The notes: generated from the letters alone by a model not told the origin. A stretch of 47,755 bases of DNA from an uncultured Agathobacter sp. (GCA_910587655.1 CAJUND010000024.1:1-47755), one strand, 5' to 3'. Shown: positions 15,738 to 24,899, counted from the first letter of the stretch. Numbers and translations are program-made.

Positions 15738-15932
15738 TTAATCTTCATTGATCTTGTCAATTATTGTCAGATTAACACCCATACTTGTAAGTATGACTTT
15801 TAATGCAATATAATCCTTTTTTTAACTTTCATATGTTTCTGTTGCGTTCTCTTTCTTTGCAGTCATCATATGAGTTTGAACTTTTTGAAAATCGTTTACG
15901 GATCTTTCAATAATTTCACCATTGGCAGGCAT
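15738..15932 (-). pseudogene. Small minus-strand gene (64 codons) with an in-frame TAA
   Basis: On the minus strand GGGAGGTGAG precedes ATG 15932, which opens MPANGEIIERSVNDFQKV and runs 36 codons to TAA at 15822-15824. The same frame then continues with KKDYIALKVILTSMGV and INED to TAA at 15738. Both parts look like one small helical protein (YES-stop-KKDY), and a single base change, such as TTA to TAA, would explain the break. I do not recognise the family. If the stop is real, a 36-residue peptide is made. Confidence 0.5.
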
Positions 15933-16022
15933 GCTCTCACCTCCCTGATTATGTTAAACGGTTAATTTGATAAAATCAGCATACTATAATCCAGACGCAA
16001 AGTCTATTATATTTTAAAATGC

Positions 16023-16061
16023 TTAGAGAACTTTTAGAGGATTTGCACCCCGCAGTATGCT
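16023..16061 (+). promoter_or_regulatory. Tandem TTAGAG operator and -10 (copy 1), upstream of the response regulator
   Basis: TTAGAG at 16023-16028 and 16034-16039 are spaced exactly 11 bp, one helix turn. A 16-base gap then leads to TATGCT (16056-16061). The same arrangement recurs at 18135-18173. Tandem 11-bp repeats overlapping the -35 position are typical targets of OmpR-family regulators. Autoregulation of the pair is likely. Confidence 0.65.
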
Positions 16062-16088
16062 ATGGTAAAAAAGGGAGGATGGCAAACA

Positions 16089-16769
16089 ATGAAAATTCTG
16101 ATTATCGAAGACGATTTAAGCCTTGGCGAACTGCTCCGCTACGGACTGGAAAATGAAGATTTTGAGGTTACCCTCTGCCATGACGGAACAGGCGGACTGA
16201 AAACCGCCATGGAAAATCTTCACGATATGATTCTGCTGGACCGTATGCTTCCCGGAATATCCGGGGAGGAGGTTTTAAAACGAATGCGCACAGAAGGGAT
16301 CAATACCCCTGTCATTTTTATTACTGCCCTTGGGGAGGCTGCCGAAAAAATAGACGGTCTGGACCTGGGTGCGGATGATTATCTGGCAAAGCCGTTTGAC
16401 ATGGGGGAGCTGATGGCACGTATCCGCAGCGTGATGCGCAGGACACTGGAGAAGACGGTTTCGTTTCCGCTCCGGTTCGGGGATATCAGTTTCTGGGAAA
16501 AGGAGTCGAAACTGGTATACGGGGACCAGACATTTGTACTGTCAAAAAAAGAAGCGGAGCTGCTTTCCTTCTTTTTCCGTAATCCGGAACAGGTTTTAAC
16601 CCGCCGGCAGATTATAGAGAAAGTCTGGGGTCCTTTCACAGAAATTGAAGACGGGAATCTGGACAATTATATTTATCTGCTGCGGAAAAAATTAAAGGCA
16701 TTAAAGACCAGCGTCCGGATTGCAACCATCCACCGTCAGGGCTACTGCCTGACAGCAAATAAACAGTAG
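16089..16769 (+). CDS. OmpR-family response regulator
   Basis: A 226-residue regulator with a receiver domain (MKILIIEDDLSLGE; phospho-acceptor Asp in MILLDRMLPG; Lys in DYLAKPFD) and a winged-helix DNA-binding domain (LSKKEAELLSFF, VWGPFTEIEDGNLDNYIYLL). GGGAGG upstream supports ATG 16089 rather than the in-frame ATG at 16062. The kinase gene follows by 51 bases. The promoter before it and the one before the lipoprotein operon share the same tandem operator, so this protein probably controls both. Confidence 0.9.
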   Translation: MKILIIEDDLSLGELLRYGLENEDFEVTLCHDGTGGLKTAMENLHDMILLDRMLPGISGEEVLKRMRTEGINTPVIFITALGEAAEKIDGLDLGADDYLAKPFDMGELMARIRSVMRRTLEKTVSFPLRFGDISFWEKESKLVYGDQTFVLSKKEAELLSFFFRNPEQVLTRRQIIEKVWGPFTEIEDGNLDNYIYLLRKKLKALKTSVRIATIHRQGYCLTANKQ

Positions 16770-16820
16770 CAGTCCCTGAGGTAAGCACCAATGATACGAT
16801 AAAAAGGAGAAGCCGCAGGC

Positions 16821-18149
16821 ATGGTACAAAATATGTTTCATAAAATAAAAATCAGGCTTACATTCATCTGCACCTGCTCCACAACATTTCTCGTACTGAT
16901 TATCATTCTCTGCTGCCTGAAGGTTTCAGAAGATAATATGTACGGACAGGAACAGGCGCTTTTTCTTCTTAGGGCAAATACCATCACATCGGATTTGCAT
17001 TCGCTGGAGGAGGTAAGTATCCACTGGTATATGAAAAATATGAATCAAAAGGATATCCTGTGGCTGGAATTAAACGGCGCGCCTTCTGCGCTTGCCTCCG
17101 TAGTTGTAAAAGGGGAAAAGCTTTCCGCTGTCCGGGAACTGAAAACTTATTTAAAAAGCGATATTACCCTTCCGGAACCGGAGCATGTGTCCATGGAAGC
17201 CAGCCAGCGCCGGTTTTCCTGGACGTTTGAAGGAGGCGGAAGGTATCTGGTCATGCAGGCGTGGATATCCGCAGGAACGCAGAAAGCAGAATATCTTTAT
17301 TTATACAGTCTGGAGGATTTATACAGCCGGATACAAAAACAGCGTATCCGTTTTTTGGCTATCTGGTTTTTTTCCGCTGCAGCCCTGTCCGTTTTTTCTT
17401 ATTTTTTTACCGCCCGTGCACTGCAGCCGGTGGTGGAAAATGACGAAAAACAAAGGCATTTCATCTCTGTTGCGTCACATGAGCTGCGCTCTCCGCTGGC
17501 AGTTTTTAAAACCGGACTGTCCATTTTAAAAACAGAACCTGACGCCGGAAAAACGAAACGGATTTTTACTTTATTAGACGGCGAAATGGCCCGGATGGAA
17601 CGGCTCATACAGGACCTTCTCTGCCTGGCAAAGGCGGAGCATGCCGTTCTGAATGTCCAGTTTCAGAAAGTCTCTTTAAATAAACTGGTGGATGATGTCT
17701 GTGAAAAATATATTCTACTTGCAAAAGAACGTGGAATTACACTTTGTTACCAGCCGGCAGGGGAGAGCTGCGACTGTATCTGCGACCCGCAGCGGATCGA
17801 GCAGGTAATTGTGATTCTTCTGGATAATGCGCTGTCTTATACTCCGGCAGGCGGAAGCGTTGACCTGGCGCTTTTTCGTTCCCGTAACAGATACTGTATA
17901 CAGGTTGCGGATACAGGAACCGGGATATCTGATGCCGATAAAAAGAAAATATTTGACCGGTTCTACAGAAGCAGTGCCTCGCGCAGCAGTAAGGAGCATT
18001 TCGGGCTGGGACTTTCAATAGCAGGAGAAATCTGTAAGATTCACAGGGCAAAAATACTGGTTACTGACACGAAAGGCGGGGGCAGTACCTTTACCCTCCG
18101 GCTCCGTGCGCCGGGGAAATTCTTCCCCTGGCATTTAGAGAACTCTTAG
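16821..18149 (+). CDS. HisKA sensor histidine kinase
   Basis: A 442-residue membrane kinase. It has a helix near residues 12-32, an extracellular region of about 150 residues, a second helix around 175-195, then HisKA with the phospho-His in SVASHELRSPLAVFK, and an HATPase domain (N-box LLDNALSYTPAGG, DTGTGISDADKKKIFDRFY, FGLGLSIA). The extracellular part is not a recognised sensor. The end of the gene overlaps the second TTAGAG operator, so its last codons double as regulatory DNA. It is paired with the preceding regulator. Confidence 0.9.
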   Translation: MVQNMFHKIKIRLTFICTCSTTFLVLIIILCCLKVSEDNMYGQEQALFLLRANTITSDLHSLEEVSIHWYMKNMNQKDILWLELNGAPSALASVVVKGEKLSAVRELKTYLKSDITLPEPEHVSMEASQRRFSWTFEGGGRYLVMQAWISAGTQKAEYLYLYSLEDLYSRIQKQRIRFLAIWFFSAAALSVFSYFFTARALQPVVENDEKQRHFISVASHELRSPLAVFKTGLSILKTEPDAGKTKRIFTLLDGEMARMERLIQDLLCLAKAEHAVLNVQFQKVSLNKLVDDVCEKYILLAKERGITLCYQPAGESCDCICDPQRIEQVIVILLDNALSYTPAGGSVDLALFRSRNRYCIQVADTGTGISDADKKKIFDRFYRSSASRSSKEHFGLGLSIAGEICKIHRAKILVTDTKGGGSTFTLRLRAPGKFFPWHLENS

Positions 18150-18173
18150 AGGACTTGGTATCCGGGATATGGT
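18135..18173 (+). promoter_or_regulatory. Tandem TTAGAG operator and -10 (copy 2), inside the kinase gene's end
   Basis: TTAGAG at 18135-18140 and 18146-18151 (11-bp phase), 16 bases, then TATGGT at 18168-18173. The spacing equals that of copy 1, and 20 of the 23 bases from the first TTAGAG onward match. It drives the lipoprotein-transport operon that starts at 18247. Confidence 0.65.
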
Positions 18174-18246
18174 AAGGTAAGGATGTCGGCGGGGCAGGGA
18201 AACGGTTCTGGTCTGCTGAACAGAAAAAATACAGGAGAATCGTCAG

Positions 18247-20523
18247 ATGAAAAGAAGAATAATTTGCTTATTTTTATGTGTTTTTATGCTGTCATTTCTG
18301 GTTCTGCAAGGATGCGCCGGGAAAGATTCCGGAGATGGCAGTGCGGACCGGGGGAAGGAGGACGGCAGTCTGGTTTCAGGAGACACGGGAAACTCCATTG
18401 CCATGGGAAGATACATGGAGGAAGAAATTGAACTTCCGGATCCTGTCAAAGTCCTGTTTGACCTGCACTGCGGAAAGGACGGCATCGTACGGATGCTGTT
18501 TGAAAACGAGCCGGGCAGCCTGTACCTTTATGAAAGCAGCGATGAAGGAGTAAACTGGAACAAGCTGAAGCTGGGGACGGACTGGCTGCCGAAGGATTAC
18601 CGTGTGGGCGCAGCCTGCGCGGATGATAAAGGCAATATTTTTGCCTGCGCCGGGAAAATGTCCGAAGATCCCATGGCGCGCAGACATACATCGGGAATCT
18701 ACCGTTATTTTATGCTTGACGAAGCGGGAAAGGCAAGGGAGATTTCACTGAAGCTTCCTGCACCGAAAGAGGATTATTTGCAGTCAGCATACGGACTTTC
18801 CAGTCCGGCGCTGTCTGCTGACGGAAAGCTTTACGGGATGCTGGACCTGACTGCAGAGAAAGGCAGACGCACGGGACAGCTGTACTGTTTTGATACGGAA
18901 AATGGTAAAAAGCTGTGGGACAAAGAAGTGGAAGACACAGAAATGAGGCTTTTTGGAGACTGTCTGTATGTATATATTTCTAACAGTGAAACGTTAAAGC
19001 AGATTGACACGGAAACCGGAAAGGAGCTGGAGGAGACAGAATATCCCCATAGTTTATATACTGTTGACATAAAACAGGAAAAGAACAGGATTTACTACGC
19101 TGATGAAACGGGAATTTACGGAACGGATTCCCGGATGGAAACAAGGGAACTTCTGGTGGACGGTGCGCTTGGCTGCTTTTCCAGCGGTGAGTATGGTTTT
19201 AACGGACTTGTCAGTGTAAGCGCTGATGTATTTCTGCTTTCGCTGGTAAATGCAAACGGGGAAAAGGAGCTGTTTCGGTATAAATATGATCCGGATGTTC
19301 CTACAAGACCGGATAATGAACTGGTCGTTTACACCCTCAAAGATAACCTGACGGCGGAAACACTGGTTTCCGATTTCCGGAAAAAACATCCGGAAGTTTA
19401 TGTGAGATATGAGGTGGGGATGGCGGGCAGCAATGCCAAAAATGTGTCGGACGCCATAAATGCCCTGAATACGGAAATCATGTCGGGAAACGGACCGGAC
19501 GTACTTGTGCTTAACAATCTTCCGTGGGAATCTTATGGTGAAAAGGGCATACTGGCGGATCTGGGCGGATGCTATGAAAAAAGTGAGGTATTTGAAAACC
19601 TGTTCCAGCCGTATGAACGGGAGGGGATTTCCTGTGCGGTTCCGGTTACTTTTAAAATACCGATAGCGGCAGGGGATAAATCGGCGGTATCTTCGATACA
19701 TTCGGCAGAAGACCTTTTGAAAGAGGTGGAAGCCACAAGGGAAGATTATCTTACGTTTCTGAAGGGAAAACAGGATCTGGTACGTTACCTGTCCAGTATT
19801 TACTGGCATACACTGCAGACGGAGGACGGCTCTTTGTCCCGTGAAAAATTAAGACGGCTGCTGGAAATTATAAAGACAATACAGGAGCGTCTGGATGCCA
19901 GCACAAGTGAATATAAAGATATCGTATTTACCATGGATGAGGACCGAAGCGTGGACCATTTTGACACATGGTGTAATCTGGAAAATGATACGATGGCTGC
20001 CATGGGGCTGACCTATCTGGACAACACAGACTCGCTGGCAATCATCTATAACCATATGAAAAACAGGGATATGTATAACGATATGTCATGGCAGGTGATT
20101 TCCGAGGGAACATTCAGTCCCCTTTTGATGGGAATCAGCGGGAAATCGGAGCGTATGGAAATTGCAGAAGAGTTTATCCGTTTCTGTCTTGGCGAGGAGG
20201 AACAGACAGATTTTGGCAGTTCCGAAAAATGGGCTTCGGTCATAGGATTTCCGGTGAATAAAAAAGCGTGGAAAAGCATGATAAAAAAACCGTCCAAAAG
20301 TAAGATGGAGGAAATGGGAAGGGAAAAGTGGCTCTGGCCGCCGCAGGAAGTTTTTGCGGATGTTGAAAAACAGATTACAGAGCTGAAAACACCTGCCATG
20401 GAGAATTCGGTTGTGATTGATACCGTACTGGACAGTGCAGTGCCATATCTGGCAGGGGAGAAAAACCTGGATACCGCAGTGAATGAAATTATGGAGAAGC
20501 TGGAGCTGTATGATGCGGAATAA
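18247..20523 (+). CDS. Lipoprotein fusing a beta-propeller-like region to an ABC solute-binding domain
   Basis: A 758-residue exported lipoprotein. The signal peptide ends in the lipobox LQGC (Cys about residue 23). Residues 45-345 show repeated YVTN/PQQ-like blades, such as SSPALSADGKLYGMLD, GQLYCFDTENGKKLWD and TLKQIDTETGKELEE. From about residue 355 a family 1 extracellular solute-binding domain follows (LVVYTLKDNLTAETLVSDFR, MSGNGPDVLVLNNLPWES, MGISGKSERMEIAEEFIRF). Solute-binding proteins normally lack the propeller half. Two permease genes overlap its end, but no ATPase gene is in the operon. The ligand may be a sugar or peptide. Confidence 0.8.
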   Translation: MKRRIICLFLCVFMLSFLVLQGCAGKDSGDGSADRGKEDGSLVSGDTGNSIAMGRYMEEEIELPDPVKVLFDLHCGKDGIVRMLFENEPGSLYLYESSDEGVNWNKLKLGTDWLPKDYRVGAACADDKGNIFACAGKMSEDPMARRHTSGIYRYFMLDEAGKAREISLKLPAPKEDYLQSAYGLSSPALSADGKLYGMLDLTAEKGRRTGQLYCFDTENGKKLWDKEVEDTEMRLFGDCLYVYISNSETLKQIDTETGKELEETEYPHSLYTVDIKQEKNRIYYADETGIYGTDSRMETRELLVDGALGCFSSGEYGFNGLVSVSADVFLLSLVNANGEKELFRYKYDPDVPTRPDNELVVYTLKDNLTAETLVSDFRKKHPEVYVRYEVGMAGSNAKNVSDAINALNTEIMSGNGPDVLVLNNLPWESYGEKGILADLGGCYEKSEVFENLFQPYEREGISCAVPVTFKIPIAAGDKSAVSSIHSAEDLLKEVEATREDYLTFLKGKQDLVRYLSSIYWHTLQTEDGSLSREKLRRLLEIIKTIQERLDASTSEYKDIVFTMDEDRSVDHFDTWCNLENDTMAAMGLTYLDNTDSLAIIYNHMKNRDMYNDMSWQVISEGTFSPLLMGISGKSERMEIAEEFIRFCLGEEEQTDFGSSEKWASVIGFPVNKKAWKSMIKKPSKSKMEEMGREKWLWPPQEVFADVEKQITELKTPAMENSVVIDTVLDSAVPYLAGEKNLDTAVNEIMEKLELYDAE

Positions 20524-21358
20524 ACGGTATCAGAAATTAAAGTGCTTTGCGTTTTTACTGCCAAGCCTTGCAGGAGTTTCCGTTTTTGTATTTGTCCCTT
20601 TTGGTGATGTAGTGCGCAGGTCGTTTACCAGCGCCATGGGGGATACCTTTACCGGGCTTGGGAATTACCGGACTGTTTTTACAAATACGGCATTCCGGCT
20701 GGCAGCGGGCAATACGGGCAGGTTTCTGATTGTGTGCGTGCCGCTTCTTATGGCGGTTTCGCTGCTTCTGGCAAATATCGTATATTTTGGGAACATGCAG
20801 TTTTACCGTAAGGTCTGCCTCCTGCCAATGGCTGTTCCCGTGGCGTCTTTGGTATTTGTCTGGAATATGCTGTTTCACAGAAACGGACTATTGAACAGTT
20901 ACCTGCATCTGACCGAGGACTGGCTTCATTCCTCGGCCGCTTTTACGGTTCTGGTGGTAAGCTTTCTCTGGAAAAATACAGGCTATTATGTCATTCTCTG
21001 GATTACCGGACTTAAGGATATTCCGGACAGCCTGTATGAGGCGGCGGTACTGGACGGGGCGGGAACACTGGCAAAATTTATCCATATTACCCTTCCGGGG
21101 TTAAAGCCCATGACCTCCGCAGTACTGATTCTGGCACTGACAAATGCGTTTAAGGTATACCGGGAAAGTTACCTTATGGCAGGCGAATATCCGGATAAAA
21201 GCATTTACATGATTCAGCATATTTTTCACAACTGGTTCCGCGACATGTCCATAGAAAAAATGGCGGCGGGCGCGGTTGTGATGGTATGTATTTTTACCGT
21301 TATTGTTTTTCCATTCCGTAAAAAAGGAGGCGGGAATCTTGAAACGTTATATAACTAG
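20510..21358 (+). CDS. ABC transporter permease, sugar type (MalF/UgpA-like)
   Basis: A permease of about 282 residues with six hydrophobic helices. The ATPase-contact EAA loop is intact: YEAAVLDGAGTLAKFIHITL followed by PGLKP. ATGs at 20510 and 20513 both overlap the lipoprotein stop codon (TAA 20521-20523), with GGAG at 20502-20505 inside the upstream gene, so translation is coupled. It forms a heterodimer with the next gene's product. The energising ATPase would have to be shared, as with MsmK-type proteins. It overlaps the next gene by 20 bases. Confidence 0.85.
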   Translation: MMRNKRYQKLKCFAFLLPSLAGVSVFVFVPFGDVVRRSFTSAMGDTFTGLGNYRTVFTNTAFRLAAGNTGRFLIVCVPLLMAVSLLLANIVYFGNMQFYRKVCLLPMAVPVASLVFVWNMLFHRNGLLNSYLHLTEDWLHSSAAFTVLVVSFLWKNTGYYVILWITGLKDIPDSLYEAAVLDGAGTLAKFIHITLPGLKPMTSAVLILALTNAFKVYRESYLMAGEYPDKSIYMIQHIFHNWFRDMSIEKMAAGAVVMVCIFTVIVFPFRKKGGGNLETLYN

Positions 21359-22196
21359 GATACTGACTTCTGTTCTGATGGTTCTGGTATGCGCCGTTTC
21401 CTGCTTTCCGGTGCTTGTGCTGCTTGCCGGTTCGCTGGCAGGCACGCAGGAGCTGTCGGCGGCGTTAAACGGGCTGTTTGCAGACAAAGGAAGGACATAT
21501 CTGGTTCTGGTTCCGTCTTTTCCCACGCTCCGGGGATATGTGGAGCTTCTGCTCGATACGCCGGAATTTTATGTGGTTTTCTGGAATTCCGTAAAGCTTA
21601 CGCTTGGCATTGTCGCAGGACAGCTTTTTGTTGCGGTTCCGGCGGCATGGGGATTTTCAAGATGGCACGGGAAATTAAGCAGTATCCTGTTTTATCTTTA
21701 TACCATTCTTATGCTGCTTCCTTTTCAGGTAACTATGTTGTCCTCTTACCAGATGCTGGACAGGCTGAACCTGCTGGATACCCACGCGGGAATTATTCTG
21801 CCGGCGGTTTTTTCCACATTTCCGGTGTTTTTAATTTACCGTTCATTTATCGGAATACCGGAGGAACTGTTTGAAGCGTTTTCTTTGGAGAGCAAAAGCG
21901 AATTTCTTCTGTTTTCTTATATCGGACTGCCGCTGGCAAAGCAGGGAATTAAGGCTGCTGTTCTTTTAAGTGTGATTGAATGCTGGAACATGCTGGAGCA
22001 GCCGCTTCTGTTTTTAAAGACACCGTATCTCTGGCCGTTTTCCCTTTACATACCGGGAATCAGCAGCCGGAATGTGCAGTACAGTTTTGTGTTTTCGTTT
22101 CTCGTGGTTATTCCGGTGTTTCTGCTCCTTTCCTGGGGAAGGGATGATATCCAGGAGGGAATCGGGTCAATGGCAGGTGCAGTTGGAAAGGGGTGA
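21339..22196 (+). CDS. ABC transporter permease, sugar type (MalG/UgpE-like)
   Basis: A 285-residue partner permease with six hydrophobic helices. The start is TTG 21339, chosen for AAGGAGG at 21324-21330 eight bases before. The EAA loop is atypical: EELFEAFSLESKSEFLLFSY, then IGLPLAK. It keeps Glu-Ala, Phe and the Leu-Pro, but the canonical Asp-Gly-Ala is replaced by Glu-Ser-Lys. The interaction with an ATPase may therefore be altered. It ends five bases before the adaptor gene. Confidence 0.8.
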   Translation: MKRYITRILTSVLMVLVCAVSCFPVLVLLAGSLAGTQELSAALNGLFADKGRTYLVLVPSFPTLRGYVELLLDTPEFYVVFWNSVKLTLGIVAGQLFVAVPAAWGFSRWHGKLSSILFYLYTILMLLPFQVTMLSSYQMLDRLNLLDTHAGIILPAVFSTFPVFLIYRSFIGIPEELFEAFSLESKSEFLLFSYIGLPLAKQGIKAAVLLSVIECWNMLEQPLLFLKTPYLWPFSLYIPGISSRNVQYSFVFSFLVVIPVFLLLSWGRDDIQEGIGSMAGAVGKG

Positions 22197-22201
22197 CGGC
22201 T

Positions 22202-24013
22202 ATGAAGTTAAAAAACAGGGGAATCCTGGTTTTTCTGGCGGCAATGCTGCTTATGACCGGAGTGTCAAGGGCGGCGGCTTCGTTTACTGTTGCAAGGGTT
22301 GAGGTGGAAGAACCGGATTCCGGAAAAATTACGCATACCGTTACCGGAAGCGGAATGGTGGACAACATGAAGGAGCAGGCGGTCTATGCCGCGGCGGACG
22401 TCCTGGTGGCGGAGGTTTCGGTAAAACAGGGGCAGAATGTCAGCAGAGGGGATGTGCTTGCGCGTCTGGATTCTGACAGCCTGCGGGATAAAACAGACAG
22501 CCTTTCCAGTGAAATTGAGATGATGCGCCTGCAGAATATGGAGCTTGCCGCTGCAAAGCAGAAGGAGGCGCAGGATAAAAACAGGGCGAAAACGCGTGCG
22601 GGAGAGGATTATGAAAGCACGGTTTCCGAGGGCAGACGGAAAATGGATGAGGCCAAAGAAAACGTAAAGACTGCAAAGGCAAAGGTAAAGGAAGCAAAAA
22701 AACAGGCAAAAAAGCAGTCGGAGAATGACTATAAAAAGAAACAGGAGGAGCTGCAGGCGGCGGTAAAGACGGCGGAGAAAGCTTATGAGGATGCGAAGGA
22801 ACAGGAAGAGGACGCAGTTCTGGCTGCAAAGCGTGCCGTGGAGGACGCCGCAAAAACTCCTGCGGTAAGTTATGACGATGAAATTTTACAGATGGAAATT
22901 AATGAGAAGCAGCGTGAACTGAATGGACTTTATAAGAGAAAAAAAGAGGGCGAGGAGGGGCTGGACAATCAGATCCGCGCCCTTGAAAAAGAGCTGGGGA
23001 CATTAAGGCTGCAGCAGCAGGAAAAGGAAAACACCAGAAAAAAACAGGAAGAGGAACGAAAACAGACGCTTGCACGTGCGCAGGAGGATTACAGCCGCAC
23101 CGTGAAAAAATATGCAAAACTGGTGAAAGAAGCAAAAGAGAAGCTGGATACGGCAAACGCTGACCTGAAGAAATTTCTGGAAGGTGAGACGGAGGATTTT
23201 TCAGGGAACGAAGCGGTGAAAGCTGCAGAGGAGGCATTAACGGATGCCGAAAAAGCGCTGGAAGAAGCCAGACGGCAGGCCGGGGAAGAGAAACGGCAGG
23301 CGAAACGGAATCTGGAAGACGCTTCCTCCGGAAACCCGGAAAGCCGTCAGGAGGAAATGAACCGGATTCAGATGACGGAAAAACAAAAACAGCTTGCCAT
23401 GCTGGAAGCCGCGGAGAAGAACGGGGGAAAAATAACCGCGCAGATGGATGGAACGGTTACCAGGATACAGCTTGAGACAGGACAGAGAACCGGAGAATCT
23501 GCCGCCTTTTTAATGTCATGCACTTCCGGGGGAATGAGCTTTACCACGGAAATCAGCCGTGAGGATGCCGTATATGTGACAGCGGGGGATACGGTAACGC
23601 TGATGGCATCGGGGAAAAAATACGAGGAGCTTTCGGTTGTGTCCGTGGAAACGGACGAGGAGAAAACCGATGCCGTAAAAGTAACGGTTTATGTTCCGGA
23701 GGATACGATTTCCCCCGGTGAATATGCAGACATGGAGCTGACAAAGACGTCCGGGGAATACCCTGCGATTCTGCCGATATCCGCCATTCATACCGAAAAC
23801 GGGAAGAATTTTGTATATGTGATGGCGCTGGAGGAAACTGTACTGGGCGGACAGTATGTGGCAAAGTGCGTGGATGTGACAGTTGCAGAAAGGAACGAAT
23901 CGTCTGCAGCGGTGACAAACTCAGAGCTTTCGTCGGACAGCCAGGTGATTGTAAGCTCAGACCAGATGGTTTCCGAGGGGGAAAGAGTACGGTTAAAAGA
24001 AGATGTTCAGTGA
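22202..24013 (+). CDS. HlyD-type membrane fusion/efflux adaptor with a very long coiled coil
   Basis: A 603-residue single-pass protein. It has an N-terminal membrane segment (about residues 7-25), then a lipoyl-like half motif VSVKQGQNVSRGDVLARLDS, a coiled coil of roughly 300 residues made of Lys, Glu, Ala and Gln, and the second lipoyl half (GGKITAQMDGTVTRIQLETG) followed by a beta-barrel region (YVTAGDTVTLMASGKK, VKVTVYVPEDTISPGEYADM). Adaptors of this kind join an ABC pump to the outside in Gram-positives. GGAAAGGGG sets the ATG at 22202. A canonical ATPase is absent; the next gene supplies only a MacB-like outer domain. Confidence 0.8.
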   Translation: MKLKNRGILVFLAAMLLMTGVSRAAASFTVARVEVEEPDSGKITHTVTGSGMVDNMKEQAVYAAADVLVAEVSVKQGQNVSRGDVLARLDSDSLRDKTDSLSSEIEMMRLQNMELAAAKQKEAQDKNRAKTRAGEDYESTVSEGRRKMDEAKENVKTAKAKVKEAKKQAKKQSENDYKKKQEELQAAVKTAEKAYEDAKEQEEDAVLAAKRAVEDAAKTPAVSYDDEILQMEINEKQRELNGLYKRKKEGEEGLDNQIRALEKELGTLRLQQQEKENTRKKQEEERKQTLARAQEDYSRTVKKYAKLVKEAKEKLDTANADLKKFLEGETEDFSGNEAVKAAEEALTDAEKALEEARRQAGEEKRQAKRNLEDASSGNPESRQEEMNRIQMTEKQKQLAMLEAAEKNGGKITAQMDGTVTRIQLETGQRTGESAAFLMSCTSGGMSFTTEISREDAVYVTAGDTVTLMASGKKYEELSVVSVETDEEKTDAVKVTVYVPEDTISPGEYADMELTKTSGEYPAILPISAIHTENGKNFVYVMALEETVLGGQYVAKCVDVTVAERNESSAAVTNSELSSDSQVIVSSDQMVSEGERVRLKEDVQ

Positions 24014-24029
24014 AAATAAAGGAGCGGGG

Positions 24030-24899
24030 ATGTGGAAAACGATAGGAAAACTTATGCTGGCACTGGGATTTCTTCTGGCGGCGCTAGGTCTGGCGTTTCA
24101 TGCGGTAAGGGCAAAAAACCAGGCGGATGCTTCCGGTCCGGTGACACTTTACCTGGAAACCCCGCTGTCTGCAAAAGAGCCGCAGGCATTCCGCGAGACG
24201 GCAGACGGCATGGCGTTTACCGCATGGACAGAGCTGCCGGATGTGACGGTTACAGACCCGGATTTAGGACGCATGGTGCAGACGGATGCACTGGTGCTTG
24301 ACGGTTCGTCCGAGCTGGTTCTGCCGCTTGCCCCGGTGCTTCCCCAGGGGGATACAGACGGATGCCTGATTGGGGAGGAAACCGCATGGGAGCTGTTTGG
24401 CAGCACACAGGTGACGGGGGATGGAATCTGCATCGGAAATGAAACACGGGTGATCCTTGGAGTGGTAGACCTGCCACAGTCGGGTGTGGTGCTTTCTGGC
24501 GGCGTAAAAGACCTGACAGAAACCAAAACGGGGGAAGACGGCGGGTATTACGACCGGATTACCGTTGACGGCGGAAAGGCGGAAGATGCGGAAATGTTTC
24601 TGGTACAAAATGGACTGGATGGGAAAATCCTGCGGCTGGATTACCTGCGCAGCCTGCGCTGGCTCATTGAGCTTATTCCCGGCAAATGGTCTGATTTTCC
24701 GGGCTGGAAGGACAATTTTACGCAGAAAAAAGAGGATTTCGGGTTGCTTTTGCAGATAAATAAAAACAGCATTGAGCTTTATTGTATGCATCAGTGTGTT
24801 CTGTATGTAAGGGATATGGTGCTGGAAGCGGTCTGTGCTGCGGGGGCGCTGGTTTGTTTTACCGGGTTTGAGAAAAAACTAAGTGGTTCGGGGAATTGA
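24030..24899 (+). CDS. Membrane protein resembling the MacB periplasmic core without an FtsX unit
   Basis: A 289-residue protein with a helix near residues 6-26 and a possible second one close to the C-terminus (about 260-280). The middle contains VTVTDPDLGRMVQTDALVLD and EETAWELFGSTQVTGDGI, which follow the pattern of MacB/FtsX-type extracellular domains (FxG-x-V-x-G…VVGVV). The four-helix FtsX core and any ATPase are missing. It ends the operon and probably works with the HlyD protein as an accessory. I am unsure of the family. GGAGCGGGG precedes ATG 24030. Confidence 0.6.
   Translation: MWKTIGKLMLALGFLLAALGLAFHAVRAKNQADASGPVTLYLETPLSAKEPQAFRETADGMAFTAWTELPDVTVTDPDLGRMVQTDALVLDGSSELVLPLAPVLPQGDTDGCLIGEETAWELFGSTQVTGDGICIGNETRVILGVVDLPQSGVVLSGGVKDLTETKTGEDGGYYDRITVDGGKAEDAEMFLVQNGLDGKILRLDYLRSLRWLIELIPGKWSDFPGWKDNFTQKKEDFGLLLQINKNSIELYCMHQCVLYVRDMVLEAVCAAGALVCFTGFEKKLSGSGN

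Noticed and set aside
19054..19809. Long minus-strand open frame (251 codons) inside the lipoprotein gene
   Set aside because: No ribosome site and no domain; the plus strand has a lipobox, propeller blades and a solute-binding domain across the same bases.
22440..23237. Proline-rich minus-strand frames
   Set aside because: They are shadows of the Lys/Glu/Ala-rich coiled coil of the HlyD-type adaptor.
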